Notes under the pieces: model-generated | Database searches by the model: none | What the model was told of the DNA's origin: nothing | What the model saw: the letters and a program-made list of their open reading frames with translations, nothing else | Program-made: the position numbers and the translations under genes | NCBI GenBank assembly: GCA_902362965.1 | Contig: CABIYQ010000003.1 | Span: 62,001-126,000 of the forward strand | Direction of reading: 5' to 3' | Length of the DNA stretch: 64,000 nucleotides | DNA from: Oscillospiraceae bacterium | Lineage (GTDB): Bacteria; Bacillota; Clostridia; Oscillospirales; Ruminococcaceae | Part shown: positions 1 to 8,172 of the stretch, piece by piece | Layout: every line of letters starts with the position of its first letter | How positions within the stretch are numbered: position 1 is the first letter of the stretch

Positions 1-332
1 ATATTTTCACAATGTGAATACCAGTCAGATAAAGCAGTTATCTGTCCCAAAATACTTTTAATTTCCAGAAGCTCTTTAAGTGAAATTCTCGAACCTGAAG
101 CTGCACGTCTGAGTGAAGCATTTACATCTTTTACATTATAAAACGGCGGTGTTCCAAAGCGTACTGCAAGATCAAACGCCTGAGCAGTTTTGTCGATCTC
201 ACGGCACACCGTATCATATTCCGTACACGGCTCCAGCTCCAACGCCATTTGTTTAGTTTTTTCATTAGCTGCCAAATCGGCAAGCATTTTTAATACCTTA
301 TGTAGTTCTAAAGTTTTATAATATTTATTCAT
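1..332 (-). CDS. mutS2: Endonuclease MutS2, N-terminal part only (gene runs off the window)
   Basis: This is the first ~110 residues of a protein starting with MNKYYKTLELHKVLKMLA at 332 and reading leftward out of the window. The segment matches the N-terminal helical region of MutS2, including the ELE-P and FGTPPFYNVKD stretches. MutS2 is a MutS paralogue that acts on branched DNA and, in some Firmicutes, on collided ribosomes. The ATPase and Smr domains lie outside the window and cannot be checked. It starts 4 nt after the recO stop, so it is probably co-transcribed with recO. The truncation is only the window edge. Confidence 0.85.
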   Translation of the reverse strand, partial: MNKYYKTLELHKVLKMLADLAANEKTKQMALELEPCTEYDTVCREIDKTAQAFDLAVRFGTPPFYNVKDVNASLRRAASGSRISLKELLEIKSILGQITALSDWYSHCEN

Positions 333-336
333 AATT

Positions 337-1089
337 CTAATTTCCCAACGATTTATAAAATTCTAAAGTTTTAAATTCTCTTCCCAAATGTATCAGCAGA
401 TATTTTTCTGTCAATATCGAAAGCTTTTTCATGTTTTCATCAGACATTCTAAAATTGAACAGTCTGTTAAAATCTGCAAATACTATATGCCGCAAAGCAT
501 GTACCACAGATGCACTGATTCTTATCTGTGTATCGTCATAAGAACCTTTAAAGCATCCGTGACAATAAAGCTTAGTACTAAGCATATCAAAGCACATATA
601 ATCAGCAGTATATGTCATACAAACGGGACAGCATACTATATCCGGCATCATACCGATTTCAGTCATAAACCTCATTTCAAAGACCGACTTTAAAAAACTG
701 CATTCCCTTTCGCCGTTTGAAAGGAAATGCAGAGTATTCAAAACAAGTCTCATAACATCTTCCCTTTGCTCGTTTTGACCAGCAACATACGATACCACTT
801 CTGCTATATAATCTGCCAAAGCAAGTCTGTCAAGATCCTCTCTGATTTTATAAAAAAATCTTATTGGCTCACAGCTGTCAAGATAATATCTGCCCTTATC
901 AGAGCGTACTGAGAATACAGAATAAGCAAAAAGCTGAGTTCCGCCTGCATTTTTACTTATCATCTTTCTTCCGCCCCTGACAGAAATTTCAATTACTCCC
1001 CGTTCCTTTGTAAGGACATGAATAAACTTATCATTTTCACCTACCGGATATTCCCTTATAACTATACCCTTGAGGGTTATCATTTCCAT
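337..1089 (-). CDS. recO: DNA repair protein RecO
   Basis: RecO (250 aa) helps load RecA onto SSB-coated single-stranded DNA in the RecFOR recombination pathway. The N-terminal ~80 residues form the expected OB-fold (ITLKGIVIREYPVGENDK). A zinc-type cysteine cluster follows at C154/C157 and C176/C179 (CPVC...CHGC). Length is normal for the family. The strong ribosome binding site AAGGAGGGGG lies just upstream of the ATG at 1089 and supports that start. The first 53 bp overlap the 3' end of the upstream yqzL-like gene in another frame, which suggests translational coupling. It sits between era/yqzL and mutS2. Confidence 0.95.
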   Translation of the reverse strand: MEMITLKGIVIREYPVGENDKFIHVLTKERGVIEISVRGGRKMISKNAGGTQLFAYSVFSVRSDKGRYYLDSCEPIRFFYKIREDLDRLALADYIAEVVSYVAGQNEQREDVMRLVLNTLHFLSNGERECSFLKSVFEMRFMTEIGMMPDIVCCPVCMTYTADYMCFDMLSTKLYCHGCFKGSYDDTQIRISASVVHALRHIVFADFNRLFNFRMSDENMKKLSILTEKYLLIHLGREFKTLEFYKSLGN

Positions 1090-1189
1090 TTATGTCCCCC
1101 TCCTTTACTTCACGGTCAGCTGCTTTATATTCCAAATAATCTTCTACTTTTCCGGTTGACATAAAAATGTTCCATTTTTCATCAGTCAT
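1037..1189 (-). CDS. yqzL: YqzL-like small protein
   Basis: A 50-residue protein starting MTDEKWNIFMSTGKVEDYLE. The W-x-I/L-F-x-x-T-G-x-(I/V)-x-x-Y-L pattern is that of YqzL, a small protein of unknown function encoded between era and recO in Bacillus, and the position here is the same. A CGGAG ribosome binding site lies about 8 nt upstream of the ATG at 1189. The last 17 codons overlap the start of recO in another frame. The C-terminal ~20 residues (after YKAADREVKEGD) are hydrophilic and extend beyond what I remember of the short Bacillus protein. Confidence 0.7.
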   Translation of the reverse strand: MTDEKWNIFMSTGKVEDYLEYKAADREVKEGDINGNDNPQGYSYKGISGR

Positions 1190-1359
1190 AAAAAACTCCG
1201 TTCTTCCGTATGAAAATATTTTATACAGAAATTTATTTCCCTAAAATTATTTCCCAAACAGAGTATTTTTATATAATGTAATCAATGGAAATTGAAAAGT
1301 TATTTATTGATAAAACCAGTAACAATTTATTTACAGTTTTCCTTTTGGGCAGCCTTTTT

Positions 1360-1485
1360 TCAGTTACGCTTTTTCTTAACTTTTCTTTTAAATTTCATCT
1401 TATTTATTTTTTCATTCAAACCAAATAAATCTAAAATGATTTCACCGAATACTTCTAATACGATCTCAGCTACAACTTCAAGCAT
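1360..1485 (-). CDS. Unnamed 41-aa small ORF between era and yqzL
   Basis: The ORF starts with ATG at 1485, 7 nt after the era stop, with an AGGAC ribosome binding site 6 nt upstream. The product has two halves. Residues 1-23 are strongly apolar with regularly spaced Glu/Asp (MLEVVAEIVLEVFGEI...), like an acidic amphipathic helix. Residues 29-41 are very basic (KMKFKRKVKKKRN). I do not recognise a family. The ribosome binding site, coupling to era and non-random composition favour a real small protein, but length alone cannot prove it. Positions 1190-1359, between this gene and yqzL, hold no other ORF that I can support. Confidence 0.5.
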   Translation of the reverse strand: MLEVVAEIVLEVFGEIILDLFGLNEKINKMKFKRKVKKKRN

Positions 1486-1492
1486 ACTTGTC

Positions 1493-2386
1493 CTACTTTT
1501 CCGTCAAGCCAAAAGATCTTATAAGTCCCTCACGGTTTCTCCAGTCCTCTTTCACCTTGACCCAGCACTGTAAGTTAACCTTAATCCCAAAAAAGCCTTC
1601 CAATTCCTGTCTGGCAAACATAGCTGCCTTTTTCAGCATTGCACCGCCTTTTCCGATAACAATTCCCTTATGAGATTCTCTTTCACAGTATATAACAGCA
1701 TCCACGTCAAGAATATCCTTATCTTCACGTTCATGCATTCTTTCAACAGTAACGGCAATACCGTGAGGTACCTCATCGTTCAGCAGATTAAGCAGCTTTT
1801 CCCTGACAATTTCCGCAGCGATTACTTTTTCAGGCTGATCAGTTATCATATCATCCGGAAAGAAATGCGGACTTTCCGATGCAAGCTTCATAACTTCCTC
1901 TTCTACAATATCCACACCGTTATTTTCTGTAACGCTTATTGGTACAATAGCTTCAAGGCTGTACTTTCCGCTTAATTTTGCAATCATAGGTACAAGCTCG
2001 CTTTTATGTTCCAGAAGGTCTATTTTATTCAGCACAAATATTACCGGCATCTTTCCGGCAGACAAATCTGCAAGCATATTTTCTTCCTGTTCATTCATCG
2101 GCTTGGTACAGTCCGCCATAAATATTACAGCATCAATTTCCGCTACTGATTCTTTTACAGCATTGAGCATATGTGTACTCAACTTATTTTTCGGCTTGTG
2201 AAGCCCCGGAGTATCCATAAATACAAGCTGTGTTTCTTCGATTGTTTTAATTCCGGTGATCCTTGTTCTGGTTGTCTGAGACTTACTGCTTACCGAAGCA
2301 ATTTTTTCTCCTATTATTGCATTAAGCAACGATGATTTACCGGCGTTTGTTCTGCCGATTATAGTTACAAAAACTGTTTTTGTCAT
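1493..2386 (-). CDS. era: GTPase Era
   Basis: Era (297 aa) is an essential GTPase that binds the 3' end of 16S rRNA and assists 30S subunit maturation. The G1 motif GRTNAGKS is at residues 11-18, G3 DTPG at 58-61 and G4 NKID at 120-123. The C-terminal KH domain carries the RNA-binding loop VIGKGGAMLK near residue 245. Length is normal. The ATG at 2386 follows an AAAGGA ribosome binding site. It lies 17 nt downstream of ybeY in the usual Firmicutes order, although dgkA and cdd, which often sit between them, are absent. Confidence 0.97.
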   Translation of the reverse strand: MTKTVFVTIIGRTNAGKSSLLNAIIGEKIASVSSKSQTTRTRITGIKTIEETQLVFMDTPGLHKPKNKLSTHMLNAVKESVAEIDAVIFMADCTKPMNEQEENMLADLSAGKMPVIFVLNKIDLLEHKSELVPMIAKLSGKYSLEAIVPISVTENNGVDIVEEEVMKLASESPHFFPDDMITDQPEKVIAAEIVREKLLNLLNDEVPHGIAVTVERMHEREDKDILDVDAVIYCERESHKGIVIGKGGAMLKKAAMFARQELEGFFGIKVNLQCWVKVKEDWRNREGLIRSFGLTEK

Positions 2387-2403
2387 ATAAATTTCCTTTA
2401 TTA

Positions 2404-2910
2404 TTATAATTCTTCCGTCACAAAAGTAGCGTCCCTTGAAATACCTAAATTTCCAAGTACAGTCTCTTCCTTTTCTCTCATAATTCTCTCGTCCAGAGGA
2501 CTTGTCTCATGGTCATATCCCAAAAGATGAAGCATTGAATGTACGGTAAGAAATCCTATCTCTCTTTCCAGAGAATGGCCGTACATATTAGCCTGCTTTA
2601 CAGCCATTTCAAGAGAAATAACTACGTCTCCCAGCAGTACTGCTCCGGTTTCAGCATTTATTTCAGTAGTGCCGTCTTCTCCGGTAAGAGGAAAGGACAG
2701 TACGTCTGTCTCTTTGTCTTTTGCCCTATAGGCCTTGTTAAGACTTCTTATTTCTTTGTTTGAGACAAATGAAACGCTTACTTCAGCGTCTTTATTAAAG
2801 CCTTCCGACGCAAGCACTGCCTGACAGCAGCGGCGAATGAGAAGTCTTATACCAACAGGTATTTTAACAGCATTCTGATTATTTTTTACATAAACCTTTA
2901 ATTTTGACAT
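2404..2910 (-). CDS. ybeY: Endoribonuclease YbeY (rRNA maturation factor)
   Basis: YbeY (168 aa) is a zinc-dependent RNase that takes part in 16S rRNA 3'-end maturation and ribosome quality control. The diagnostic metal motif HSMLHLLGYDH (HxxxHxxGxxH) is at residues 124-134. The upstream segment SLNKAYRAKDKETDVLSFP is also typical. The ribosome binding site GGAG lies inside the last codons of phoH, two bases separate the genes, and the two are very likely translated from one message. It belongs to the phoH-ybeY-era block. Confidence 0.96.
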   Translation of the reverse strand: MSKLKVYVKNNQNAVKIPVGIRLLIRRCCQAVLASEGFNKDAEVSVSFVSNKEIRSLNKAYRAKDKETDVLSFPLTGEDGTTEINAETGAVLLGDVVISLEMAVKQANMYGHSLEREIGFLTVHSMLHLLGYDHETSPLDERIMREKEETVLGNLGISRDATFVTEEL

Positions 2911-2912
2911 AG

Positions 2913-3878
2913 TTATTTTCTCCTTTCATTATTATATTTCTCATATGCCTTTACAATATCCTGTACAAGCTTATGTCTTACTACGTCTTTTTCATTGAAT
3001 TTATGAATATATATATCGTCTACATTTCTGAGAACTTTCATAGCTTCGATAAGTCCGGAGCTTTTGCTGTCCGGCAGATCGATCTGTGTAACGTCACCTG
3101 TAATGACCATTTTACTGTCGTTTCCCAGACGAGTTAAAAACATTTTTATCTGCTCGGAGGTAGTATTCTGGGCTTCGTCCAATATGATAAACGAACCCTC
3201 AAGAGTACGTCCCCTCATATACGCAAGAGGCGCTACTTCAATTATTCCTTTTTCCATATATTTTGAAAAATTATCAGCGCCGAACATTTCAAACAAAGCG
3301 TCGTAAAGCGGTCTGAGATAAGGATCAACCTTATCCTGAAGATCTCCCGGAAGGAATCCCAGTTTTTCACCGGCTTCAACCGCCGGACGTGTAAGAATAA
3401 TTTTATTTACCTCATGTGCCTTGAACGCCTTTGCCGCCATAGCTACGGCAAGGTATGTCTTACCTGTTCCGGCAGGTCCTATACCCATTACGATAGTATT
3501 GTTTTTTATACCGTCAACATATTTTTTCTGTCCGACAGTTCTCGGCCTTACGATTTTTCCCGTAGCGGTAACGCATACTCCGTCCCCGATTAGCTCATTT
3601 ACCTGTTCGGCGGCGCCGTCGGATACCATTGAAGCTACGTAACGGATTGTCTGTCCGGTAACTCTTTCACCGGTTTTGGAAATTTTCATTAAAGCTTCTA
3701 TTGCCTGAGACGCTTTGGTCACATTTTCATCGCTGCCGGAAATCTTGATATCAGTTCCTCGGCTAAGTACGACAACGTCATACTGTCTCTGAATCATATT
3801 TATATTTTCATCATATGTTCCGAATAAATTAATAATCTGTTCTGTATCATTTACATTTATAATTCTTTCAGCCATCAT
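2913..3878 (-). CDS. phoH: PhoH-family ATPase
   Basis: A cytoplasmic PhoH-like ATPase (321 aa). Residues ~35-70 form a KH-like RNA-binding segment, the Walker A motif GPAGTGKT is at 134-141, and a Walker B-like FIILDEAQN lies near 230. The family is linked to RNA metabolism, and its constant neighbour ybeY supports a role in ribosomal RNA processing. It is probably the first gene of the phoH-ybeY-era unit. A TATAAT-type -10 is visible on the minus strand near 4005-4010, in the 229-bp gap after yqfD. That gap is AT-rich and holds no gene. Confidence 0.94.
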   Translation of the reverse strand: MMAERIINVNDTEQIINLFGTYDENINMIQRQYDVVVLSRGTDIKISGSDENVTKASQAIEALMKISKTGERVTGQTIRYVASMVSDGAAEQVNELIGDGVCVTATGKIVRPRTVGQKKYVDGIKNNTIVMGIGPAGTGKTYLAVAMAAKAFKAHEVNKIILTRPAVEAGEKLGFLPGDLQDKVDPYLRPLYDALFEMFGADNFSKYMEKGIIEVAPLAYMRGRTLEGSFIILDEAQNTTSEQIKMFLTRLGNDSKMVITGDVTQIDLPDSKSSGLIEAMKVLRNVDDIYIHKFNEKDVVRHKLVQDIVKAYEKYNNERRK

Positions 3879-4107
3879 AACACTCTTTTCTTATATTTTC
3901 GGATTTGCACCGGATTATTTTTCAATTATTTAATAATCAAAAGCAAATACTTATTTTGCAAATTATGCAAAAACGCATTTTTACAATACATGTTTAAAAC
4001 TATTATACCATAAACTTATTTATTTTTAAATACTTATTTATAATTTTTTTCAAAAGTTTACATTTTTTTTAAAAATAAGTCATAAAATTATTAATTTAAT
4101 TTACAAT

Positions 4108-5277
4108 TTATTCCACATATATTTCATAATCCATTCCAATAGGTCCTTCAAGTGAATATGTTACAATATATTCCATATGATCTGAATTTATCTTCTTTTC
4201 AATATTTCGTTCAATAACCTTTATTTCTTTACTGTCATAAAAATTTTTTTCATAAAGCGCCGTTTTCTGCTGTAATTTTTTATCAGCTTCTTCATCACTA
4301 TAGGTAATAGTATCGTACTCAAAAGGAGAATATGAACTGTGTACTATACCTAAAGGAATACTTTTTCCAAGAATCTGAAAATTATTTGTACTTTCACTGT
4401 AATCATATGTATCATAATCAACATCTTTAAAAAACAAAGGTATTCGGTAACCGAAAAAGTCAAAATATTTTTTAGTAACCTGACTTCCGGTATAAATTTG
4501 TCCGGATTCTTCAAAATCCTGTCTGAATGTCACCTCTGCCGTGTAAATTCCTGTAATTTTTCCCATTGCATGTTTTTTTATCAAATGCCCGTTTCCGGTA
4601 TCTACCGTTCCGCTGACAATAATATCTCCCTTTTTTACACCGTCTCCGATTTTTTTAACAAGCTGTCCTGCATGCACCTCAATACCTGTAATCTGGGCGT
4701 CCTGTGCAGCCACAATATTACAGGGTATATCGTCCCGCACCATTTCAGGCGGATCTACCGCTTCAGTTATATCTACAACTATCCTGCTTCCCGTATGTCT
4801 TATACCCGTCCATGCAATATCAGGTATACTGAGTCTCAGCTTCTGTTCGCAGCTTCTGAAATTTATATCCGGTATAAACCTTCCCTTATAAATCCCTATG
4901 TCAGTAAGCGCTGAGACGATCTGTTCTTCAGTAACTGCTGAATTTCCGCATACTTCTATTGAAACTACAATATTTGAAAGATAAAAAACAAATCCCAGCA
5001 CAATTATAATTCCTAAAACAATACCAAACCGGAAGCGATACCCGCCGGCTTTAAACCGAAGTCCTCTTTTTTCAGTAATTTCAATATTGATGCCGTATTC
5101 TTCTGCAAGTTCAAAAATCCTATCCACGTCTTTCTTATAAACCTGACCGAAAAAAAAGCTATTCTTGCAATACTGAGAAGTACATACAATACTGCTTTCA
5201 CGAATACCGTTTATAAATTTATAAATATTTTCTCCGCAAGCCTTAAAGCTTACTATACCTCTTATATTTTTCAGCAT
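4108..5277 (-). CDS. yqfD: Sporulation protein YqfD
   Basis: A 389-aa membrane-anchored protein of the YqfD family, expressed in the mother cell during spore formation in Bacillus and Clostridia. Its mechanism is unknown. The N-terminal ~70 residues (IRGIVSFKACGENIYKFIN) are followed by one transmembrane helix (about 75-95, FGIVLGIIIVLGFVFYLSN). A large extracytoplasmic region then contains the VEVCGNSAVTEEQI-type segment. It follows yqfC by 6 bp, the conserved yqfC-yqfD pair. Length is normal. No terminator is evident before phoH. Confidence 0.92.
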   Translation of the reverse strand: MLKNIRGIVSFKACGENIYKFINGIRESSIVCTSQYCKNSFFFGQVYKKDVDRIFELAEEYGINIEITEKRGLRFKAGGYRFRFGIVLGIIIVLGFVFYLSNIVVSIEVCGNSAVTEEQIVSALTDIGIYKGRFIPDINFRSCEQKLRLSIPDIAWTGIRHTGSRIVVDITEAVDPPEMVRDDIPCNIVAAQDAQITGIEVHAGQLVKKIGDGVKKGDIIVSGTVDTGNGHLIKKHAMGKITGIYTAEVTFRQDFEESGQIYTGSQVTKKYFDFFGYRIPLFFKDVDYDTYDYSESTNNFQILGKSIPLGIVHSSYSPFEYDTITYSDEEADKKLQQKTALYEKNFYDSKEIKVIERNIEKKINSDHMEYIVTYSLEGPIGMDYEIYVE

Positions 5278-5283
5278 AGCTTT

Positions 5284-5538
5284 TCACCCGTTCTTAATCA
5301 GTTCAACCGACTGAATATTTCCGAAAATATAAATACCGTTTGAATTGAAATCACTGACCTTCAGACCGCTGCCCCATACCTGAATTATCATATCCCATGT
5401 TTTTACCTTTATAAACACATCGTTATATTCAAGAATTTTTTTGCAGCCCTCAACTAATACTTCATGATTTCCGGTAATTTGTATCTGAGTATCCATATTG
5501 ATAAATTTTTTTCCCTTTTGAATAATCTTTTCAGACAT
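5284..5538 (-). CDS. yqfC: Sporulation protein YqfC
   Basis: A small YqfC-family protein (84 aa) paired with YqfD. The core ITGNHEVLVEGCKKILEYND and the C-terminal GLKVSDFNSNGIYIFGNI match the family pattern of a short beta-rich domain. I place the start at the ATG at 5538 (MSEKIIQKG), 6 nt after the GAGGTG ribosome binding site. A GTG at 5547 lies inside that site and is a poor start. Its role in sporulation is inferred from the family. It is transcribed divergently from ylbJ. Confidence 0.88.
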   Translation of the reverse strand: MSEKIIQKGKKFINMDTQIQITGNHEVLVEGCKKILEYNDVFIKVKTWDMIIQVWGSGLKVSDFNSNGIYIFGNIQSVELIKNG

Positions 5539-5555
5539 TGATACCACCTCATTTA

Positions 5556-5605
5556 ATTATATTATCAAACATGCTGTAATATCCATAAAAAAATAAGCGT
5601 ATATT
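5556..5605. promoter_or_regulatory. Back-to-back promoters of yqfC and ylbJ, possibly sigma-E type
   Basis: Rightward, GTAATAT (5576-5582) and CGTATATT (5598-5605) are 15 bp apart. Leftward, GGATATT (complement of 5578-5584) and AATATAAT (complement of 5556-5563) are 14 bp apart. Both resemble the mother-cell sigma-E pattern (ATATT-like -35, CATA-x-x-T-like -10). Both flanking genes belong to the sigma-E regulon in Bacillus subtilis. The matches are imperfect and the region is AT-rich, so this is a weak call. Confidence 0.3.
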
Positions 5606-5621
5606 TTACAGGTGATAAAAA

Positions 5622-6716
5622 ATGAAAAAAATCAAAAATATTTTTTATGCGGCTTCTATAGTAACAGCAGTTTATTTTTGCCTTAAATATCCAAAAGATA
5701 TAGGTGAAAGCGTGGAAAATTCCATAAACAGATGTATGACGCTGATAATACCGTCCATGTTTATTTTTATGTGCATAACATCATTTATAACTAATTCCGG
5801 ACTTCACAGATTTCTTGGCCGTCCTTTACGATTTATTTCTGAAAAATTTTTTCGTATACCCGAGGAAGGTCTGGCAGTCTTTATTTTAAGTATGATCGCC
5901 GGTTATCCTGCCGGAACCAAGCTTGTAGCGGACAGCTTTAAAAACGGAGATATAAACGGCGAACAGGCAAAGCGTATGTACTGCTTTTGCTTTTCCAGCG
6001 GACCGGCTTTTATTTCCGGTACTGCAGCAGGAATACTGTATCCAAACTCCAATGCCGGATTGTTAATATTTCTGTCTGTAACTGCGGGAAATATTATCAC
6101 AGCTCTTATTCTAAGTATAAACGCTCCGAAGGTCGCCAAAAAAAATAAGAGAAATATAACGTCTGTCAGCACTGGCTGTATAATACCGTCTGTAAAATCC
6201 GCCTCATCGGCAATGATACAGATGTGTATTATGATCGCGGCTTTCGGAGGCTTTTGCTGTATACTCAGACTTACCGGCATATTGCAGTATATTTCAATAT
6301 TCACAGGAAATATACTGAATAAAAATCCGGATGAAATTTACAATACTCTAATGACTATACTGGAAATCAGCAATATTGTAAATTTACCGCAAATGAACAT
6401 TTCTCTTATGCCGGTCGCCGCATCGCTCTTATCCTTTGGAGGAATATGCGTTTTAATGCAGATTACTGCGCTTTCAGATAAAAATTTCAGTATTAAAATG
6501 TTTATCCGAACAAGACTAATTGCTGCGTTTATTTCAGGCACGGCATGCCGTTTTCTTCTGAGGTTTCTTAATATGCACAATGTTAAAGAAGTTGTTTCTT
6601 ACAATATAATATCAGATAACAAATATTCTCCTCTTCCCACAATATTTCTGATCATCATGATGATAATGCTGCTTGGAACATTCAAAAATTCCGACAAAAC
6701 AAAAGCGGACGTTTAA
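5622..6716 (+). CDS. ylbJ: Sporulation integral membrane protein YlbJ
   Basis: A polytopic membrane protein (364 aa, about 8-9 predicted helices) of the YlbJ/nucleoside-recognition ('gate' domain) family, needed for spore cortex formation in Bacillus. Typical parts are IPSMFIFMCITSFI near 45-60, AGYPAGTKLVADSF near 90-105 and CFSSGPAFISGTAAG near 125-140. An AGGTG ribosome binding site precedes the ATG at 5622. It lies divergent to yqfC/yqfD, which groups three mother-cell sporulation genes together. The transported substrate is not known from the sequence. Confidence 0.85.
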   Translation: MKKIKNIFYAASIVTAVYFCLKYPKDIGESVENSINRCMTLIIPSMFIFMCITSFITNSGLHRFLGRPLRFISEKFFRIPEEGLAVFILSMIAGYPAGTKLVADSFKNGDINGEQAKRMYCFCFSSGPAFISGTAAGILYPNSNAGLLIFLSVTAGNIITALILSINAPKVAKKNKRNITSVSTGCIIPSVKSASSAMIQMCIMIAAFGGFCCILRLTGILQYISIFTGNILNKNPDEIYNTLMTILEISNIVNLPQMNISLMPVAASLLSFGGICVLMQITALSDKNFSIKMFIRTRLIAAFISGTACRFLLRFLNMHNVKEVVSYNIISDNKYSPLPTIFLIIMMIMLLGTFKNSDKTKADV

Positions 6717-6728
6717 AAACGTCCGCTT
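6703..6728. terminator. Bidirectional terminator between ylbJ and the LRR-dockerin gene
   Basis: Perfect 12-bp arms (AAGCGGACGTTT / AAACGTCCGCTT) overlap the ylbJ stop codon. A-rich sequence lies on the left and T-rich sequence on the right. It can serve both convergent genes. Confidence 0.85.
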
Positions 6729-6740
6729 AGCTTTATAATA

Positions 6741-8078
6741 CTATTTTTTAATACTTTGTTCAGCCAGATATTTAGCAATTGCCGCCGCATCTGCCGCTGT
6801 AACTTTTCCATCACCATTAAAATCTGCATTAGGATATTTTTCAACAGTCAGTATTTCACCCCAAATAGATGCCTCTGCAAGTTTTCGTGCAATAAATGCC
6901 GCATCGCTTGCACGCACAACGCCATCTCTGTTGGCATCGCCCTTAAGAAGCCCCATATCTATAAAATTTCTGGAATATTTTTTCGCATAAGCTTGTGCAG
7001 TGGAATTTGAATAACCCCAAATTGCAGCGCTTGTCGGAAGTGTTAAAGCCTCATCATAAATTACGCAAGCAGAATTTTTTATAGTAATGTATTCTATCTT
7101 TGAATTATAAAAGGCACGTTGTCCAATTTTAACTACATTTTCAGGAATCGTTATTTTTACAAGACTATGGGTTTCTGCAAATGCCCTATATCTTATCTCT
7201 TTTACGCTGTTTGAAATATTAACGCTTGTTAAACCGGTACAATATTCAAAAGCACCGTCTTTTATTTCCTGAACACCATTCGGAATATCTATTTCCTTTA
7301 GATTTACACATTCACCAAATGTAAATTCCTGAATTTTCTTCAAGCTTGACGGCAGTTTAATCTCAGAAAATGTACATCTATAAAAAGCGCCGAAACCAAT
7401 ACTTGTAATATTATCCGATAAAACAACCTTATTCAAAGCTTTACAAGAAGCAAAAGCATTGTTTCCAATCGTCTTAACACTTGACGGCATTGTAACTGAA
7501 GTAATATTATTATTTTTTTTAAAAGAACCTTCACTTATATATGTTACTTCATTTGGAATAGTAACATTACCTTTTGCAGATTTTCCGTCTATTAAAATAT
7601 TGTTGACCACAACAAGCGGGTCAGCAGCCCTTTTAGCTTCAAGCCACGGTGTATTTTCAAATGCCTCCTCAAGAACAGTTGTTACACTTTTAGGTATTTT
7701 AATATTAACAAGCTTTTCACAGCCATAAAAAGCTCTTGTTCCGATAGATGTTATTCCTTCAGGAATAATCATTCCGGTAATATTTTTCGAACCCCAAAAT
7801 ACATTTGTTCCTATACTGGTGACCTTTTTACCATTATATTCTGAGGGCAGCTGAACCCAACCTTCTGTAATCACATCGTTTCCTATAAATCCTTCGTGTC
7901 CTATAATTTCATAAGTATCGTCTTCTTTAAGTTTAAATTCACATGCAGAGGTCAAATCTGTGGTCTGTAAGTCTCCCGTATTCTGCAATTCTATATTTGC
8001 ACCATAAGTGTTAAAAGGAATAACCGAAATAATCAATGCACATGAAAGTAAAGACGAAAAAATTTCTTTCAATTTCAT
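6741..8078 (-). CDS. Secreted BspA-type leucine-rich-repeat protein with C-terminal type I dockerin
   Basis: A 445-aa secreted protein. Residues 1-26 form a signal peptide (basic MKLKE, apolar core, cleavage near TYGA-NI). Residues ~60-365 hold about twelve LRR_5 repeats of the form I-P-x-x-V-x-x-I-G-x-x-A-F. The C-terminus has two calcium-loop segments, DANRDGVVRASD and DFNGDGKVTAAD, each followed by an ARKLAE/AKYLAE helix. This is the duplicated F-hand of a type I dockerin. The dockerin should dock the protein onto a cohesin scaffoldin. LRR_5 arrays usually bind ligands or other proteins, so it is probably a non-catalytic cellulosome or surface component. No enzyme domain is present. Confidence 0.88.
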   Translation of the reverse strand: MKLKEIFSSLLSCALIISVIPFNTYGANIELQNTGDLQTTDLTSACEFKLKEDDTYEIIGHEGFIGNDVITEGWVQLPSEYNGKKVTSIGTNVFWGSKNITGMIIPEGITSIGTRAFYGCEKLVNIKIPKSVTTVLEEAFENTPWLEAKRAADPLVVVNNILIDGKSAKGNVTIPNEVTYISEGSFKKNNNITSVTMPSSVKTIGNNAFASCKALNKVVLSDNITSIGFGAFYRCTFSEIKLPSSLKKIQEFTFGECVNLKEIDIPNGVQEIKDGAFEYCTGLTSVNISNSVKEIRYRAFAETHSLVKITIPENVVKIGQRAFYNSKIEYITIKNSACVIYDEALTLPTSAAIWGYSNSTAQAYAKKYSRNFIDMGLLKGDANRDGVVRASDAAFIARKLAEASIWGEILTVEKYPNADFNGDGKVTAADAAAIAKYLAEQSIKK

Positions 8079-8172
8079 ATATATCTCCTACTAAATATTA
8101 TTTTTACAATTATAACATTTATAGACATTATTGTCAATAAATAAGAATTTCTTATTTATCTTTTCTGTACAA

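Noticed and set aside
1292..1573. A 93-codon plus-strand frame near the era 3' end
   Set aside because: It is a hydrophobic antisense shadow of the 41-codon minus-strand ORF and era, with no ribosome binding site.
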